Shown here piece after piece: positions 6,521-15,584 of a stretch of 23,780 bases of DNA. Source of the stretch: HGM05232 sp036661515 (GTDB lineage: Bacteria; Bacteroidota; Bacteroidia; Bacteroidales; Muribaculaceae); the NCBI GenBank assembly GCA_036661515.1, contig JAVWYO010000029.1, positions 1 to 23,780 of the forward strand, in the 5' to 3' direction. The notes under the pieces are model-generated. The model was not told the origin of the DNA. It was given only the letters and a program-made list of their open reading frames with translations, and did no database searches. Numbering within the stretch: the first letter of the stretch is position 1; each line of letters opens with the position of its first letter. Position numbers and translations under genes: made by a program.

Positions 6521-7516
6521 ATGAAAAAAAATCTATTATTTGTTATTACGCTATTATTGTTGGCAACTTTTAGCACACTAATGGCGCAACAGCCTATGGG
6601 CGAAGTAAAGCAAACGGCTAAGAAGCATAATGTAAATCGGTTATCTGAAGCATTTTACATTCCTAATCGATTTAAGGGTAAAACGATTCTCGTCACTGGT
6701 GGTGCACGAGGGATTGGCAAGTCAACCGCCCTGCGGGCAGCTAAAGAGGGGGCAAATGTCGTTATCATGGATTGGCTTGAAATTGATGGCAAGAGAGTGG
6801 TTGATTCAATAAAAAATATGGGCGGTAATGCCCTATTCGTACAAGGAAATATACAAAAAGATGAGGACTGTCGACGTGCCGTTAGAGAGGCTGCTACGAC
6901 TTATGGAAAATTGGATTATGCTTGTCTCAATGCTGGAGTTATGGACGGAGTGTTCTCTGGAACACCATTTAAGTTTGATGAGACACAACGCCGACTAATG
7001 CCTGCAATTATCACTGATGCAACAGATGAATATTGGGACAATGTGTTTGCAACAAATGCCGCAGGGACATTTAAGTCAATGCGTGCAGTACTGGCTCAAA
7101 TGCTAAAACAAGATAATGGAGGTGCTATTGTTGTTGTCTCCTCGATAGCTGGAGTGACAGGGTTATCGGGCAACCCCGCCTATGTGGCAAGCAAGCACGC
7201 CGTGAATGGGCTTGTACGCAACGCTGCCATAGACTATGCCCCATATGGGATACGCATTAACTCAGTTAATATGGCAGAAACAATGACACCAATGGTGGAA
7301 CGAGCTGGGGATTTCGTCAGAGCAGAGAAAAAGGCTGGATTGGGATTTGGAATGGGCAGTATCAAGACAATGAGTTTACTCAAATATTGTGATTCAGAGC
7401 ATCGTGGCTCATTTCCTTGGGAACAAGCCTCAACAATGCTATACCTTATTTCAGACGAGGCATCGGCAATTACAGGCTCAGTAATTACAACCGACGGAGG
7501 CTGGACTGATTATTAA
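6521..7516 (+). CDS. SDR-family oxidoreductase with an N-terminal signal peptide
   Basis: A 331-residue classical short-chain dehydrogenase/reductase. The Rossmann motif TGGARGIG is at 59-66, an Asp ends the second strand (D84, favouring NAD over NADP), NAG is at 137-139, the catalytic Ser is probably S207 or S208 (VVVSSIAG), and YVASK at 221-225 gives the catalytic Tyr and Lys. The C-terminus (ITTDGGWTDY) is also typical. Unusually, residues 1-22 (MKKNLLFVITLLLLATFSTL, then MAQ) look like a Sec signal peptide, suggesting export. A start at M21 would instead give a cytoplasmic enzyme with 38 residues before the Rossmann fold; that cannot be excluded. The barrel gene follows 10 bp downstream and also has a signal peptide. 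Substrate is unknown. Confidence 0.85.
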   Translation: MKKNLLFVITLLLLATFSTLMAQQPMGEVKQTAKKHNVNRLSEAFYIPNRFKGKTILVTGGARGIGKSTALRAAKEGANVVIMDWLEIDGKRVVDSIKNMGGNALFVQGNIQKDEDCRRAVREAATTYGKLDYACLNAGVMDGVFSGTPFKFDETQRRLMPAIITDATDEYWDNVFATNAAGTFKSMRAVLAQMLKQDNGGAIVVVSSIAGVTGLSGNPAYVASKHAVNGLVRNAAIDYAPYGIRINSVNMAETMTPMVERAGDFVRAEKKAGLGFGMGSIKTMSLLKYCDSEHRGSFPWEQASTMLYLISDEASAITGSVITTDGGWTDY

Positions 7517-7526
7517 TAGCGTGGCA

Positions 7527-9242
7527 ATGAAAAAACTGTATTTTCTACTCTTCATAGCCTTTATTTTACCATTTAATGGACTAATGGCACAAAGCAACAA
7601 TGCGCTATCCATATACGAAGGAGAGCGCATTCAGGGAATCGATTTTGCGTACATCGATTTACCGACAGACTCCTTGAAGGCTATTGAAATGAAACAAAAA
7701 ATAGAAAATACATTCCGCGTATATCCTTATAGTCATTTCAGTGAGTTCCAAGTAAACTATGGAATTTCTCAAATCAGAAATATTCCTTTTGTCAGCGATG
7801 CTCTATTGACAATAATTATGCAAGGCGATGGTGGCGTAAAACTTGTGATAACAACAACTCTTAATAAAGACGAAACAATAACAAGTAAGAACATCAACAT
7901 TTTTAAAAACTTACGCTCATTTCCTGTTATCTATTCCAATGAGCATTCTTTTCTCACCGCAAAGTTTTCGGCATCAGAGATGGCATATAGTAACAACAAC
8001 GCATGGTTTGCACAACCCGATAAGTTGCTTGTAGATAATCCATTAGCTAACGGAGCATCTGGCAAAGGATACTCTGCTTGGATTGAAGGATTTGCTATGG
8101 GTGGGATATATGGAATAACTCGATTATCAGCATGGCAAAATCTACATATTTATGGTGGGACAAGTTACATAGTTTCATTTAGTGCTGGCAACGAATTATT
8201 TACCAATAAGGCACGCATTTACGGTGACATTGAAGATGCTTTCGTAGGCATAATTGGAGGAAAGCGATTAGATAAAGAGACCGATTACTCATATAGTATT
8301 TTTTATGGTCGCAAACAATTTGTATTAGGCAATGGGTGGCTTATTATAAACACCTCAATGAACGGACAAGAACGTGCTGCACTTCAACTCAATCCTCGCT
8401 GGGCAGCGCGAAATCTTTTTCAGGCTGGCTTTCGCTGGAATAAAATGCACTTACAAGTATTTCAACTTCGCCCTAATGAACTGCCAATATTTTATAGTCA
8501 CACTATTATCAATGGCTTGAATCTTGAATGGGATAAAAGGAGTGAAATACAACTTGGCATCACTGCATTAAATTCGCCTCGCTCTGATGTGAAATATTAC
8601 ATGCCCGATGGCACAATACATTATAGGAAAGGACTTTGGGTATATAATTTACGTTTATACGGTAATCCCCCAACAGGAGAAAATGGGATATTCTATAAAG
8701 CGGAAGCTGGACTTCAGAATAATTCAAACTTCAAAATGCGAGCCTATGCCTGGTATACACAATTAGGGTGGAACTTTGCCAAGACGCAAGGAAAACCATC
8801 ATTAAGCTATCGATTTGCTTATTTTTCGGGTGACAATCCTAATACTAAAGCCTATGAGCGATGGGATGCGCTCTACACTGGAGGCACTGGCGAGCAATGG
8901 GTACAGGGTTCAAACATGTATAAACTTGTTCAAAATTCTAATGAAATGACCCACATGGTGCAACTATCATATTCTCCGATACCAAAGATTCAAACGGTCA
9001 CACAGATATGGTCTTTTCTTGCACCACAAAAGAATAATTTAGGCGGAAATCCCGGCTTATCAACGATGAAATCTAATTATTATGGCACTGAATTAAATTT
9101 CACGTTCAAGTATTTTCATTCGCGCAATTGGTATTTTCACTTAAATACAGCCATCACATTTCCAGGTAATGCCATTACGTCAGTCATTCCTGGTACAAAA
9201 ACATGGTTTTGTCTAATGGCATTTATCCGATATTCGTTATGA
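7527..9242 (+). CDS. Outer-membrane beta-barrel protein with POTRA-like N-terminus
   Basis: A 571-residue protein; ATG 7527 starts a signal peptide (MKKLYFLLFIAFILPFNGL, then MAQ), preferred to an in-frame GTG at 7521. Residues about 30-105 (GIDFAYIDLPTDSL ... FSEFQVNYGISQIRNIPFVSDALLTII ... GGVKLVITTTL) have the pattern of a POTRA domain. The rest is beta-barrel-like, with strands such as SYSIFYGRKQFVL and KPSLSYRFAYFSGDNPN followed by KAYERWDALYTGG, the latter recalling alginate-export-type barrels. It ends FIRYSL. The combination suggests an outer-membrane channel or export pore, but the family assignment is by eye. It is the second gene of the unit with the SDR, in the reach of the XRE operators, and ends in a bidirectional terminator. 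Confidence 0.7.
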   Translation: MKKLYFLLFIAFILPFNGLMAQSNNALSIYEGERIQGIDFAYIDLPTDSLKAIEMKQKIENTFRVYPYSHFSEFQVNYGISQIRNIPFVSDALLTIIMQGDGGVKLVITTTLNKDETITSKNINIFKNLRSFPVIYSNEHSFLTAKFSASEMAYSNNNAWFAQPDKLLVDNPLANGASGKGYSAWIEGFAMGGIYGITRLSAWQNLHIYGGTSYIVSFSAGNELFTNKARIYGDIEDAFVGIIGGKRLDKETDYSYSIFYGRKQFVLGNGWLIINTSMNGQERAALQLNPRWAARNLFQAGFRWNKMHLQVFQLRPNELPIFYSHTIINGLNLEWDKRSEIQLGITALNSPRSDVKYYMPDGTIHYRKGLWVYNLRLYGNPPTGENGIFYKAEAGLQNNSNFKMRAYAWYTQLGWNFAKTQGKPSLSYRFAYFSGDNPNTKAYERWDALYTGGTGEQWVQGSNMYKLVQNSNEMTHMVQLSYSPIPKIQTVTQIWSFLAPQKNNLGGNPGLSTMKSNYYGTELNFTFKYFHSRNWYFHLNTAITFPGNAITSVIPGTKTWFCLMAFIRYSL

Positions 9243-9253
9243 TGTATTTGCAT

Positions 9254-9284
9254 AAAAAAACCGCCTTAATTTGGCGGTTTTTTT
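9254..9284. terminator. Bidirectional terminator between the barrel gene and guaA
   Basis: A7CCGCC (9254-9265) pairs with GGCGGT7 (9273-9284) around a 7-base loop. T-runs follow the GC stem on both strands, serving the two convergent genes. Confidence 0.95.
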
Positions 9285-9291
9285 ATTATCA

Positions 9292-10815
9292 TTATTCCCA
9301 TTCAATAGTTGCTGGTGGCTTTGAAGAAATATCATAGCACACCCTATTTACGCCCTTAACTTTATTGATAATATCATTTGATACTTTTGCCATAAAGTCA
9401 TAAGGAAGATGAGCCCAGTCGGCAGTCATAGCATCGGTACTTGTTACCGAACGAAGAGCTACGGCGCGCTCGTAGGTGCGCTCGTCACCCATCACGCCAA
9501 CACTCTGCACGGGTAGCAATACCACACCTGCCTGCCACACTTTATCGTAAAGATTCCAATCCCTAAGACCTTGTATAAATATATCGTCGGCTTCTTGCAA
9601 AATTGACACTTTTTCGGGAGTTATATCGCCCAAAATACGTACAGCAAGTCCCGGTCCCGGAAATGGGTGACGACCTATTAAATGCTCTGGCATACCTAAT
9701 TGCCTACCCACACGACGCACCTCATCTTTAAAGAGTAATCGTAACGGTTCACAGAGTTTTAGGTTCATCTTTTCTGGAAGACCACCCACATTATGGTGAC
9801 TCTTTATCACTGTTCCTGTAATAGACAATGATTCAATGCAATCGGGATAAATAGTACCTTGCGCAAGCCAACGAGCATCTTTTATTTTATGTGCCTCAAT
9901 GTCAAACACATCGATAAACCCTTTTCCTATTATTTTACGTTTTTTCTCAGGGTCGGTAACTCCAGCAAGTTCACTAAAGAATTTTGCACTTGCATCAACG
10001 CCTATCACATTAAGTCCAAGACATTCATAATCGTGCATAACATTAGTAAATTCATTCTTACGAAGCATTCCATGATCGACAAATATACAAGTAAGATTTG
10101 CACCAATAGCCCTGTTTAAGAGCACAGCAGCTACCGACGAGTCGACACCTCCACTAAGTCCAAGTATCACTCTATCATCACCAATTGTAGCTTTTAAATC
10201 GGCTACTGTGCTTTCAATGAATGACTCAGCGCTCCAATCTTGACGACCTCCGCATATATCAACCACAAAGTTTTTTAATAGTTGTGTTCCATCTTCGGAA
10301 TGGAACACTTCGGGGTGAAATTGCACGCCCCACAACTTCTCACCTTCGGCTTGATAAGCAGCTATTGCCACTTTATCGGTAGACGCTATTACATTGAAGT
10401 TATTTGGTATTGCAGTTATTGTATCGCCATGGCTCATCCACACTTGTGAGTTATCCCTAATACCTTTGAGTAGCATATTTTCTTTGTCAAAAGTAGTGAT
10501 ATGCGCTCTACCATATTCTCTACTTTCGGCTGGCTCTACTCGTCCGCCATTAGTATAAGCCATATATTGTGCACCGTAGCAAATTCCAAGTATCGGATAT
10601 TTACCGCGAATATTAGTCAAATCAATTTTAAACGCCTTATCATCATATACCGAAAATGGACTTCCAGAAAGGATTACACCTATCACCGATGGATCATCTA
10701 TTGGAAACTTATTATAAGGTAATATTTCACAATACATATTTAGCTCTCGCACTCGGCGACCTATTAACTGGGTCGTCTGCGAGCCAAAATCAAGGATTAT
10801 TATCTTTTCTTGCAT
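9292..10815 (-). CDS. guaA: GMP synthase (glutamine-hydrolysing)
   Basis: A 507-residue protein of the usual length that makes GMP from XMP, ATP and glutamine. The class I glutamine amidotransferase half has the nucleophile in GICYGAQ (C79) and the HPE pair (H167, E169). The ATP-pyrophosphatase half has SGGVDSS (221-227). The C-terminal dimerisation part ends in the conserved SSKPPATIEWE. Other conserved stretches include GRHPFPGPGLAVRILG and QSVGVMGDERTY. It lies 31 bp downstream of the antiporter gene on the same strand, with no terminator between them, so it is probably the last gene of the mgtC-antiporter-guaA unit. Confidence 0.98.
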   Translation of the reverse strand: MQEKIIILDFGSQTTQLIGRRVRELNMYCEILPYNKFPIDDPSVIGVILSGSPFSVYDDKAFKIDLTNIRGKYPILGICYGAQYMAYTNGGRVEPAESREYGRAHITTFDKENMLLKGIRDNSQVWMSHGDTITAIPNNFNVIASTDKVAIAAYQAEGEKLWGVQFHPEVFHSEDGTQLLKNFVVDICGGRQDWSAESFIESTVADLKATIGDDRVILGLSGGVDSSVAAVLLNRAIGANLTCIFVDHGMLRKNEFTNVMHDYECLGLNVIGVDASAKFFSELAGVTDPEKKRKIIGKGFIDVFDIEAHKIKDARWLAQGTIYPDCIESLSITGTVIKSHHNVGGLPEKMNLKLCEPLRLLFKDEVRRVGRQLGMPEHLIGRHPFPGPGLAVRILGDITPEKVSILQEADDIFIQGLRDWNLYDKVWQAGVVLLPVQSVGVMGDERTYERAVALRSVTSTDAMTADWAHLPYDFMAKVSNDIINKVKGVNRVCYDISSKPPATIEWE

Positions 10816-10846
10816 AAAAGAGTTATTTTTGATGTTATTATATTAT

Positions 10847-13210
10847 TTATTTTTTCAATTCTTCAATTTTCTTTATATCACCTACAATCCACAGCACGTC
10901 GGCTTGTTGAAATTCATAAGAACCTGTGGGCTTCACATATTCATTCTCACCATGCTGCACAGCAACGAGCATACTTGTGTAATCTTCGCGAATACGCGCA
11001 TCTGCAACAGTTTTTCCTATTAGCGGTGAACCTACACTTATTTCAAAGTGAACAAATTGTATATTGTTTGGGTCAATACTTACTTCAGCCTCTACTACAT
11101 TAGCTTCAACAACACTTAGTATTTTATTAATCTGCTCATCATTACCTATAACACCAAGCAAGTCGCCAGGAAATATTCTCATATCGCTTGAAGGAATAGG
11201 ATATATCTGTCCTCCACGCTGAATGCTCACCACATTAACGCCATATTCTCGACGTAAGTTAGAATTTACCAATCGTTCACCAACAAATGGACAACTATAC
11301 CCCACCTCCATGTATGCAACATGAAGGTCAGAAACAAGATTATTAGCTTTACCACTACGTCTTAGTTCCCGTTCATTGAGATTATTCACAAATTTAGATT
11401 CTATGATGTGCATTCTCTTTCTTACGCTCTTTGATAAGAACACCACAAGCAATACTAATATAGAAAAGCCAAATGTAAAGCCAATAGCATGTGTATACAC
11501 TTCACTTAAAAACCCTATCACAAATCCAAATGCAAGAACTATTCTCAACAACGACATCACCACAAGTGGCACGCTCGATCGGCTTCCACTTATTGCGAGC
11601 AATTTATCGCGTTCAGTTTTCTTTGTACTTGGTGTAGAAAGGGCAAGCAAGAATGGAGCCATAGCCGAAAGCGTGATTATAGTAGCTATTAGCGTTCCCG
11701 TTGATGACGGAATGAGACCCTCCATAAATGGGAAGAAATATAATCGTGAAATTGAAATAATAGCTATTAGTATGCTGGAATATAACAATATACGCCACAA
11801 GTATCTGCCCGATACTATCTTCCATAATGTATGCAATTCCGATTCTATTGCGGCTTTGCTATATCTATTGATTAGAAAGCGCATATTAGCTGGTAGATGT
11901 GCTTCAATCCAATTGTAACACGGAAGAGAGAAGCGAATAAAGTATGGCGTGAAGAATGTTGTAATCACCGACACTGCAACAATCATAGGATAAATCGTAG
12001 GGTCAAGCACGCCAAGAGTGATTCCCATAGTGGCTATAATGAAGGCAAATTCACCTATCTGCGTAAGGCTAAATCCTGATTCTATCGCTATTTTTAGCGT
12101 TTGCCCTGTCACAAGCATTCCAAATGTTCCAAAAACTATCATTCCTACTATCACAACACTCGAAAGTAATAAGATTGGACCCATATATTCCCATATTATG
12201 TGAGGATTTACCATCATTCCAACGGAAATAAAAAATACTCCTCCAAATAAATCTTTCACAGGCTTCACTACTTTAGATATATGTTCGGCTTCGCAAGTAC
12301 CTGCGAGTATCGACCCCATCACAAATGCTCCAAGCGCAAGAGAGAAACCCGAATACACCGAGAATATCGCCATTGAAAAGCAAAGTCCCATAGATGTTAT
12401 GAGTAGCAATTCATCGTTTATAAAACGACTAAAATATCTAAAGAATGAGGGTAAAACGAAAACTCCTATTGAAAACCAAATTACAAGGAAAAATACGAGT
12501 TTAAAAACGCTATACACCATTTCAGAGCCCTCAACAGTGTTGTTTATTGCCACTGACGATAAAATCACCATCATTATCACGGCAAATAGGTCTTCGCATA
12601 TCAATACCGCAAAAACCAATGACGCAAATTTTCGTTGCCTTAGGTTTAGGTCGGTAAATGCTTTTATTATAATTGTAGTCGATGACATTGAAAGCATCGA
12701 GCCAAGAAATAGCGAATTTATAAAGCTAAAATTCATCAACTTGCCCACAAAGAATCCAAGGCATAGCATTCCCGTCACTATGATTAGAGCAGTGACAATG
12801 GCTGACCCTCCCACATTCAGCAACTTTTTAAAGCTAAATTCAAGACCTAAACTAAATAATAATACGACGATTCCTATCTGCGCCCAAAATTCGATATTTT
12901 CTTCGTTTGTTACCGATGGAGCTAATAGAAAATGTGGGCTTGCAAGAAAACCTGCAACAATATATCCAAGCACCACTGGCTGCTTGAGCTTTTTAAATAT
13001 TAGAGTTGTTATTGCTCCAATGATTAGTATCAGAGCAAGATCGCCAATAAGGTCGTCAACTACTACATCTGAAACATTAGCACCTTCATTTGTATTAGTA
13101 TTCGTTGCCACACCAATAGACGTTGAGGCATCATTATCAAACGATACTACACTCGAAGCATCTGCTAAATACTCCGAAAAAGGTGTCGATTGCAGTGATG
13201 ATTGTGTCAT
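10847..13210 (-). CDS. CPA2-family monovalent cation:proton antiporter with two RCK_C domains
   Basis: A 787-residue integral inner-membrane protein. After a hydrophilic Ser/Thr/Asn-rich stretch of about 55 residues, it has the Na+/H+ exchanger (KefB/CPA2) membrane domain: LKQPVVLGYIVAGFLASPH, IGIVVLLFSLGLEFSFKKL, SMSSTTIIIKAF, CEDLFAVIMM and SLALGAFVMGSILAGT. A second hydrophobic region covers about 450-600. The cytoplasmic tail has two TrkA-C/RCK_C domains, about 630-700 (CPFVGERLVNSNLRREYGVNVVSIQRGG) and 710-787 (SPLIGKTVADARIREDYTSMLVAVQHG). I see no TrkA-N nucleotide-binding domain. It likely exchanges K+ or Na+ for protons under RCK_C control. It starts 5 bp after mgtC, indicating translational coupling. 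The long N-terminal tail is unusual. Confidence 0.9.
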   Translation of the reverse strand: MTQSSLQSTPFSEYLADASSVVSFDNDASTSIGVATNTNTNEGANVSDVVVDDLIGDLALILIIGAITTLIFKKLKQPVVLGYIVAGFLASPHFLLAPSVTNEENIEFWAQIGIVVLLFSLGLEFSFKKLLNVGGSAIVTALIIVTGMLCLGFFVGKLMNFSFINSLFLGSMLSMSSTTIIIKAFTDLNLRQRKFASLVFAVLICEDLFAVIMMVILSSVAINNTVEGSEMVYSVFKLVFFLVIWFSIGVFVLPSFFRYFSRFINDELLLITSMGLCFSMAIFSVYSGFSLALGAFVMGSILAGTCEAEHISKVVKPVKDLFGGVFFISVGMMVNPHIIWEYMGPILLLSSVVIVGMIVFGTFGMLVTGQTLKIAIESGFSLTQIGEFAFIIATMGITLGVLDPTIYPMIVAVSVITTFFTPYFIRFSLPCYNWIEAHLPANMRFLINRYSKAAIESELHTLWKIVSGRYLWRILLYSSILIAIISISRLYFFPFMEGLIPSSTGTLIATIITLSAMAPFLLALSTPSTKKTERDKLLAISGSRSSVPLVVMSLLRIVLAFGFVIGFLSEVYTHAIGFTFGFSILVLLVVFLSKSVRKRMHIIESKFVNNLNERELRRSGKANNLVSDLHVAYMEVGYSCPFVGERLVNSNLRREYGVNVVSIQRGGQIYPIPSSDMRIFPGDLLGVIGNDEQINKILSVVEANVVEAEVSIDPNNIQFVHFEISVGSPLIGKTVADARIREDYTSMLVAVQHGENEYVKPTGSYEFQQADVLWIVGDIKKIEELKK

Positions 13211-13215
13211 TATTT

Positions 13216-13956
13216 TTATATGCTTATTTCATTAGTTAACGAGATTGATATCGTTTCTCTTAGTTCATGTATTTCCTTAAAGAGGGCAAATGTATCGGTA
13301 TTAGCATTCAACAATAATATGAAATCTATTATTGTCTTATCTTCGGCATAATAAATTTTCATATATGAATCCGATAAATGTATTTTGTGGTGCTTAAATA
13401 TCTTCTTATAAGCATCTAAAGAAGCAACAACACCTTTTACTTCAACTAACAGTATCTTTGACTCCCAGCCAATATTCACTTTTCGTTCATACTTCTCAAA
13501 TAGCACAAGAATGAACAATATAAACAACGTTGCAACCACAGCAAGCACATAAAGCCCTACACCTACTGCCATACCAATCGTTGCAACCATCCATATTCCA
13601 GCTGCGGTGGTAAGCCCTCGTACAGAGCCCTTCATCTGTATTATTGCACCAGCACCAAGAAAACCAATACCAGTGATTACTTGTGCCGCTATACGACCAG
13701 GATCGCCATTCTTAAGCCCTAAATATTCTTGTGGAATGTATATAGAAAGTAGCATAGCAAGTGTAGCCCCCATAGAGATGAGCGCAAAAGTGCGCACACC
13801 AGCTATCTGACCCTTCCGCTTACGTTCAAAGCCTACTGCGCTACCTAATAAAAGGCTAATAAACAATTTTGCAATTGCACTCGGCGTAGTGACCTGCGTT
13901 GAAGTTATCGCATCAGAAATATAGAGCAATATGTCATTAATGCCAGTAGTTTCCAT
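13216..13956 (-). CDS. MgtC/SapB-family membrane protein
   Basis: A 246-residue inner-membrane protein with the MgtC/SapB signature: SLLLGSAVGFERKRKGQIAGVRTFALISMGATL, then DPGRIAAQVITGIGFLGAGAIIQMKGSVRGLTTAAGIWMVATIGMAVG, and further membrane segments to about residue 150. The C-terminal 90 residues (VNIGWESKILLVEVKGV...) are soluble and may form the ACT-like domain of the family. MgtC relatives are linked to magnesium limitation and membrane energetics rather than proven transport. It is the first gene of a minus-strand unit with the CPA2 antiporter and guaA. A perfect -7 box sits only 4 bases before the ATG, which would give a nearly leaderless transcript. Confidence 0.92.
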   Translation of the reverse strand: METTGINDILLYISDAITSTQVTTPSAIAKLFISLLLGSAVGFERKRKGQIAGVRTFALISMGATLAMLLSIYIPQEYLGLKNGDPGRIAAQVITGIGFLGAGAIIQMKGSVRGLTTAAGIWMVATIGMAVGVGLYVLAVVATLFILFILVLFEKYERKVNIGWESKILLVEVKGVVASLDAYKKIFKHHKIHLSDSYMKIYYAEDKTIIDFILLLNANTDTFALFKEIHELRETISISLTNEISI

Positions 13957-13960
13957 TTCA

Positions 13961-13968
13961 CAAAGTTA
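13961..13968 (-). promoter_or_regulatory. Candidate -7 box for the mgtC unit
   Basis: TAACTTTG on the minus strand fits TAnnTTTG exactly and ends 4 bases before the ATG at 13956. No clear -33 TTTG. Confidence 0.45.
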
Positions 13969-14078
13969 CTCATTTTTTTGAAAAAATATAGCACAGAAAT
14001 TCTCTTAATTACATAGGCATTTTTTTCGCTATTATTTTACTATCTTCGTGTCCGATAAAAAATGATAACAAAATAACT

Positions 14079-14549
14079 ATGTCGCGAAAAGATAATGAGC
14101 TCACTGGTGTGAGCCTGCTGGGAAATACTGGCGTTGCATATCCTACTGAATATGCGCCCGATATTCTTGAAACATTTAAGAATAAGCATCTTGAAAATGA
14201 CTATCTTGTAACATTCAATTGTCCTGAATTTACAAGCCTTTGTCCTAAGACTGGGCAACCCGATTTTGCCAAAATAATTATTAGCTATATTCCAAACGAG
14301 GATATGGTAGAAAGTAAAAGTTTAAAACTTTATCTGTTTAGCTTTCGTAATCATGGCGACTTTCACGAAGATTGCATAAATATTATTATGAAAGACCTTG
14401 TAAAACTCATGAACCCTCGCTATCTTGAAGTCACTGGGATTTTTACCCCTCGCGGAGGTATTTCGATATATCCATTTGCAAATTATGGCGATAATGAGCA
14501 TCAAGAGATGGTGCGCACTCGCATAATGGCTTGTTTCCGTAACAACTAA
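14079..14549 (+). CDS. queF: NADPH-dependent 7-cyano-7-deazaguanine (preQ0) reductase
   Basis: A 156-residue type I QueF, a T-fold enzyme that reduces the nitrile of preQ0 to the aminomethyl group of preQ1 in queuosine biosynthesis. The catalytic Cys is C55 in FTSLCPKTGQPDFA with the partner Asp at D62, and the QueF motif ESKSLKLYLFSFRNHG starts at 78. It is the first gene of a four-gene cluster with queC, queD and queE. Upstream (13957-14078) I find a weak promoter-like TATCTTCG at 14041-14048, and no sequence resembling a preQ1 riboswitch. Confidence 0.97.
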   Translation: MSRKDNELTGVSLLGNTGVAYPTEYAPDILETFKNKHLENDYLVTFNCPEFTSLCPKTGQPDFAKIIISYIPNEDMVESKSLKLYLFSFRNHGDFHEDCINIIMKDLVKLMNPRYLEVTGIFTPRGGISIYPFANYGDNEHQEMVRTRIMACFRNN

Positions 14550-14565
14550 ATAAAACATAATCAAA

Positions 14566-15222
14566 ATGAAAGATGCAATTATAATAGTATCAGGTGGAAT
14601 GGATTCCATAACGATGCTCTACGAATACAAAGATATTATATCTATTGGCGTGACATTTGATTATGGCTCAAATCATAATGCCCGTGAAGCCGAATGGGCG
14701 CGCATACACTGTGAACGTCTTGGTATAAAGCACATGTTAATACCTCTTGACTTCATGGGAAAATACTTCAAAAGTTCACTCCTTTGTGGGGCTGACGCTA
14801 TTCCTGAAGGTGACTATGCCGATGAAAACATGAAATCGACTGTCGTTCCTTTTCGTAATGGAATTATGCTATCTATTGCCTGCGGAATTGCCGAAAGCAA
14901 TAACTTGAAACGCGTGATGATTGCTAATCACTGTGGCGACCATTCAATATATCCCGATTGCAGAGCATCATTTATCAATGCTATGTCCGAAGCATTACAG
15001 GCTGGCACTTACGATAATATAAAGATATATGCCCCATACACTACAATATCAAAAAGCGATATTGCTAAACACGGAAAAGAGATGGCTCTCGACTATGCCG
15101 AAACTTATTCGTGCTATAAAGGTGGAGCTAAGCATTGCGGAAAATGTGGCACTTGCATAGAACGAAAAGAGGCTTTATGTGATGCTGGGATTATAGATAC
15201 TACTGAATATGAAAAGGATTGA
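14566..15222 (+). CDS. queC: 7-cyano-7-deazaguanine (preQ0) synthase
   Basis: A 218-residue ATP-dependent ligase-type enzyme that converts 7-carboxy-7-deazaguanine and ammonia to preQ0. The PP-loop SGGMDS is at residues 9-14, and the C-terminal zinc site is complete (C183, C191, C194, C197 in CYKGGAKHCGKCGTC). It follows queF by 16 bp and is followed by queD after about 20 bp, so one transcript is likely. Confidence 0.97.
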   Translation: MKDAIIIVSGGMDSITMLYEYKDIISIGVTFDYGSNHNAREAEWARIHCERLGIKHMLIPLDFMGKYFKSSLLCGADAIPEGDYADENMKSTVVPFRNGIMLSIACGIAESNNLKRVMIANHCGDHSIYPDCRASFINAMSEALQAGTYDNIKIYAPYTTISKSDIAKHGKEMALDYAETYSCYKGGAKHCGKCGTCIERKEALCDAGIIDTTEYEKD

Positions 15223-15242
15223 AAACAAAAAAACAGAGACCT

Positions 15243-15584
15243 ATGTATTACATAAAAAAAACAATAGAAATAGCTGCCTGCCACAGCCTAAAACTATCTT
15301 ATGATAGCAAATGCTCCCAACTACATGGACATAACTGGATAATAACTATTCATTGCAAAGCAAAAGAGCTAAATAACGATGGAATGGTGTGCGACTTTTC
15401 TCATGTAAAGCAGGCTATTCATGGATACCTCGATCACGGAAATCTCAACGAACTACTTCCTTTTAATACTACCGCTGAAAACATTGCACATTGGATTGTG
15501 AAACAAATCCCTCAATGCTTCCGTGCCGATGTTCAAGAATCGGAAAATAATATTGCTACATATATCGACAATGAGGAAGATTAA
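15243..15584 (+). CDS. queD: 6-carboxy-5,6,7,8-tetrahydropterin synthase
   Basis: A 113-residue QueD/PTPS-like enzyme acting on 7,8-dihydroneopterin triphosphate as an early step of deazaguanine synthesis. Zinc ligands are H14 (AACHSL), H28 and H30 (LHGHNW), with the catalytic Cys at C24 (SKCSQLHGH). I chose ATG 15243 (MYYIKKTIEIAACHS), since a TTG at 15219 would overlap queC and add residues not seen in the family. Its last 14 bases overlap the start of queE. Confidence 0.93.
   Translation: MYYIKKTIEIAACHSLKLSYDSKCSQLHGHNWIITIHCKAKELNNDGMVCDFSHVKQAIHGYLDHGNLNELLPFNTTAENIAHWIVKQIPQCFRADVQESENNIATYIDNEED

Noticed and set aside
11376..13235. Plus-strand frames up to 278 codons
   Set aside because: They are shadows of the antiporter gene, whose membrane and RCK_C motifs are unambiguous.
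13957..14078. preQ1 riboswitch upstream of queF
   Set aside because: No hairpin followed by the A-rich tail of the class I aptamer, and the inferred leader is only a few tens of bases.
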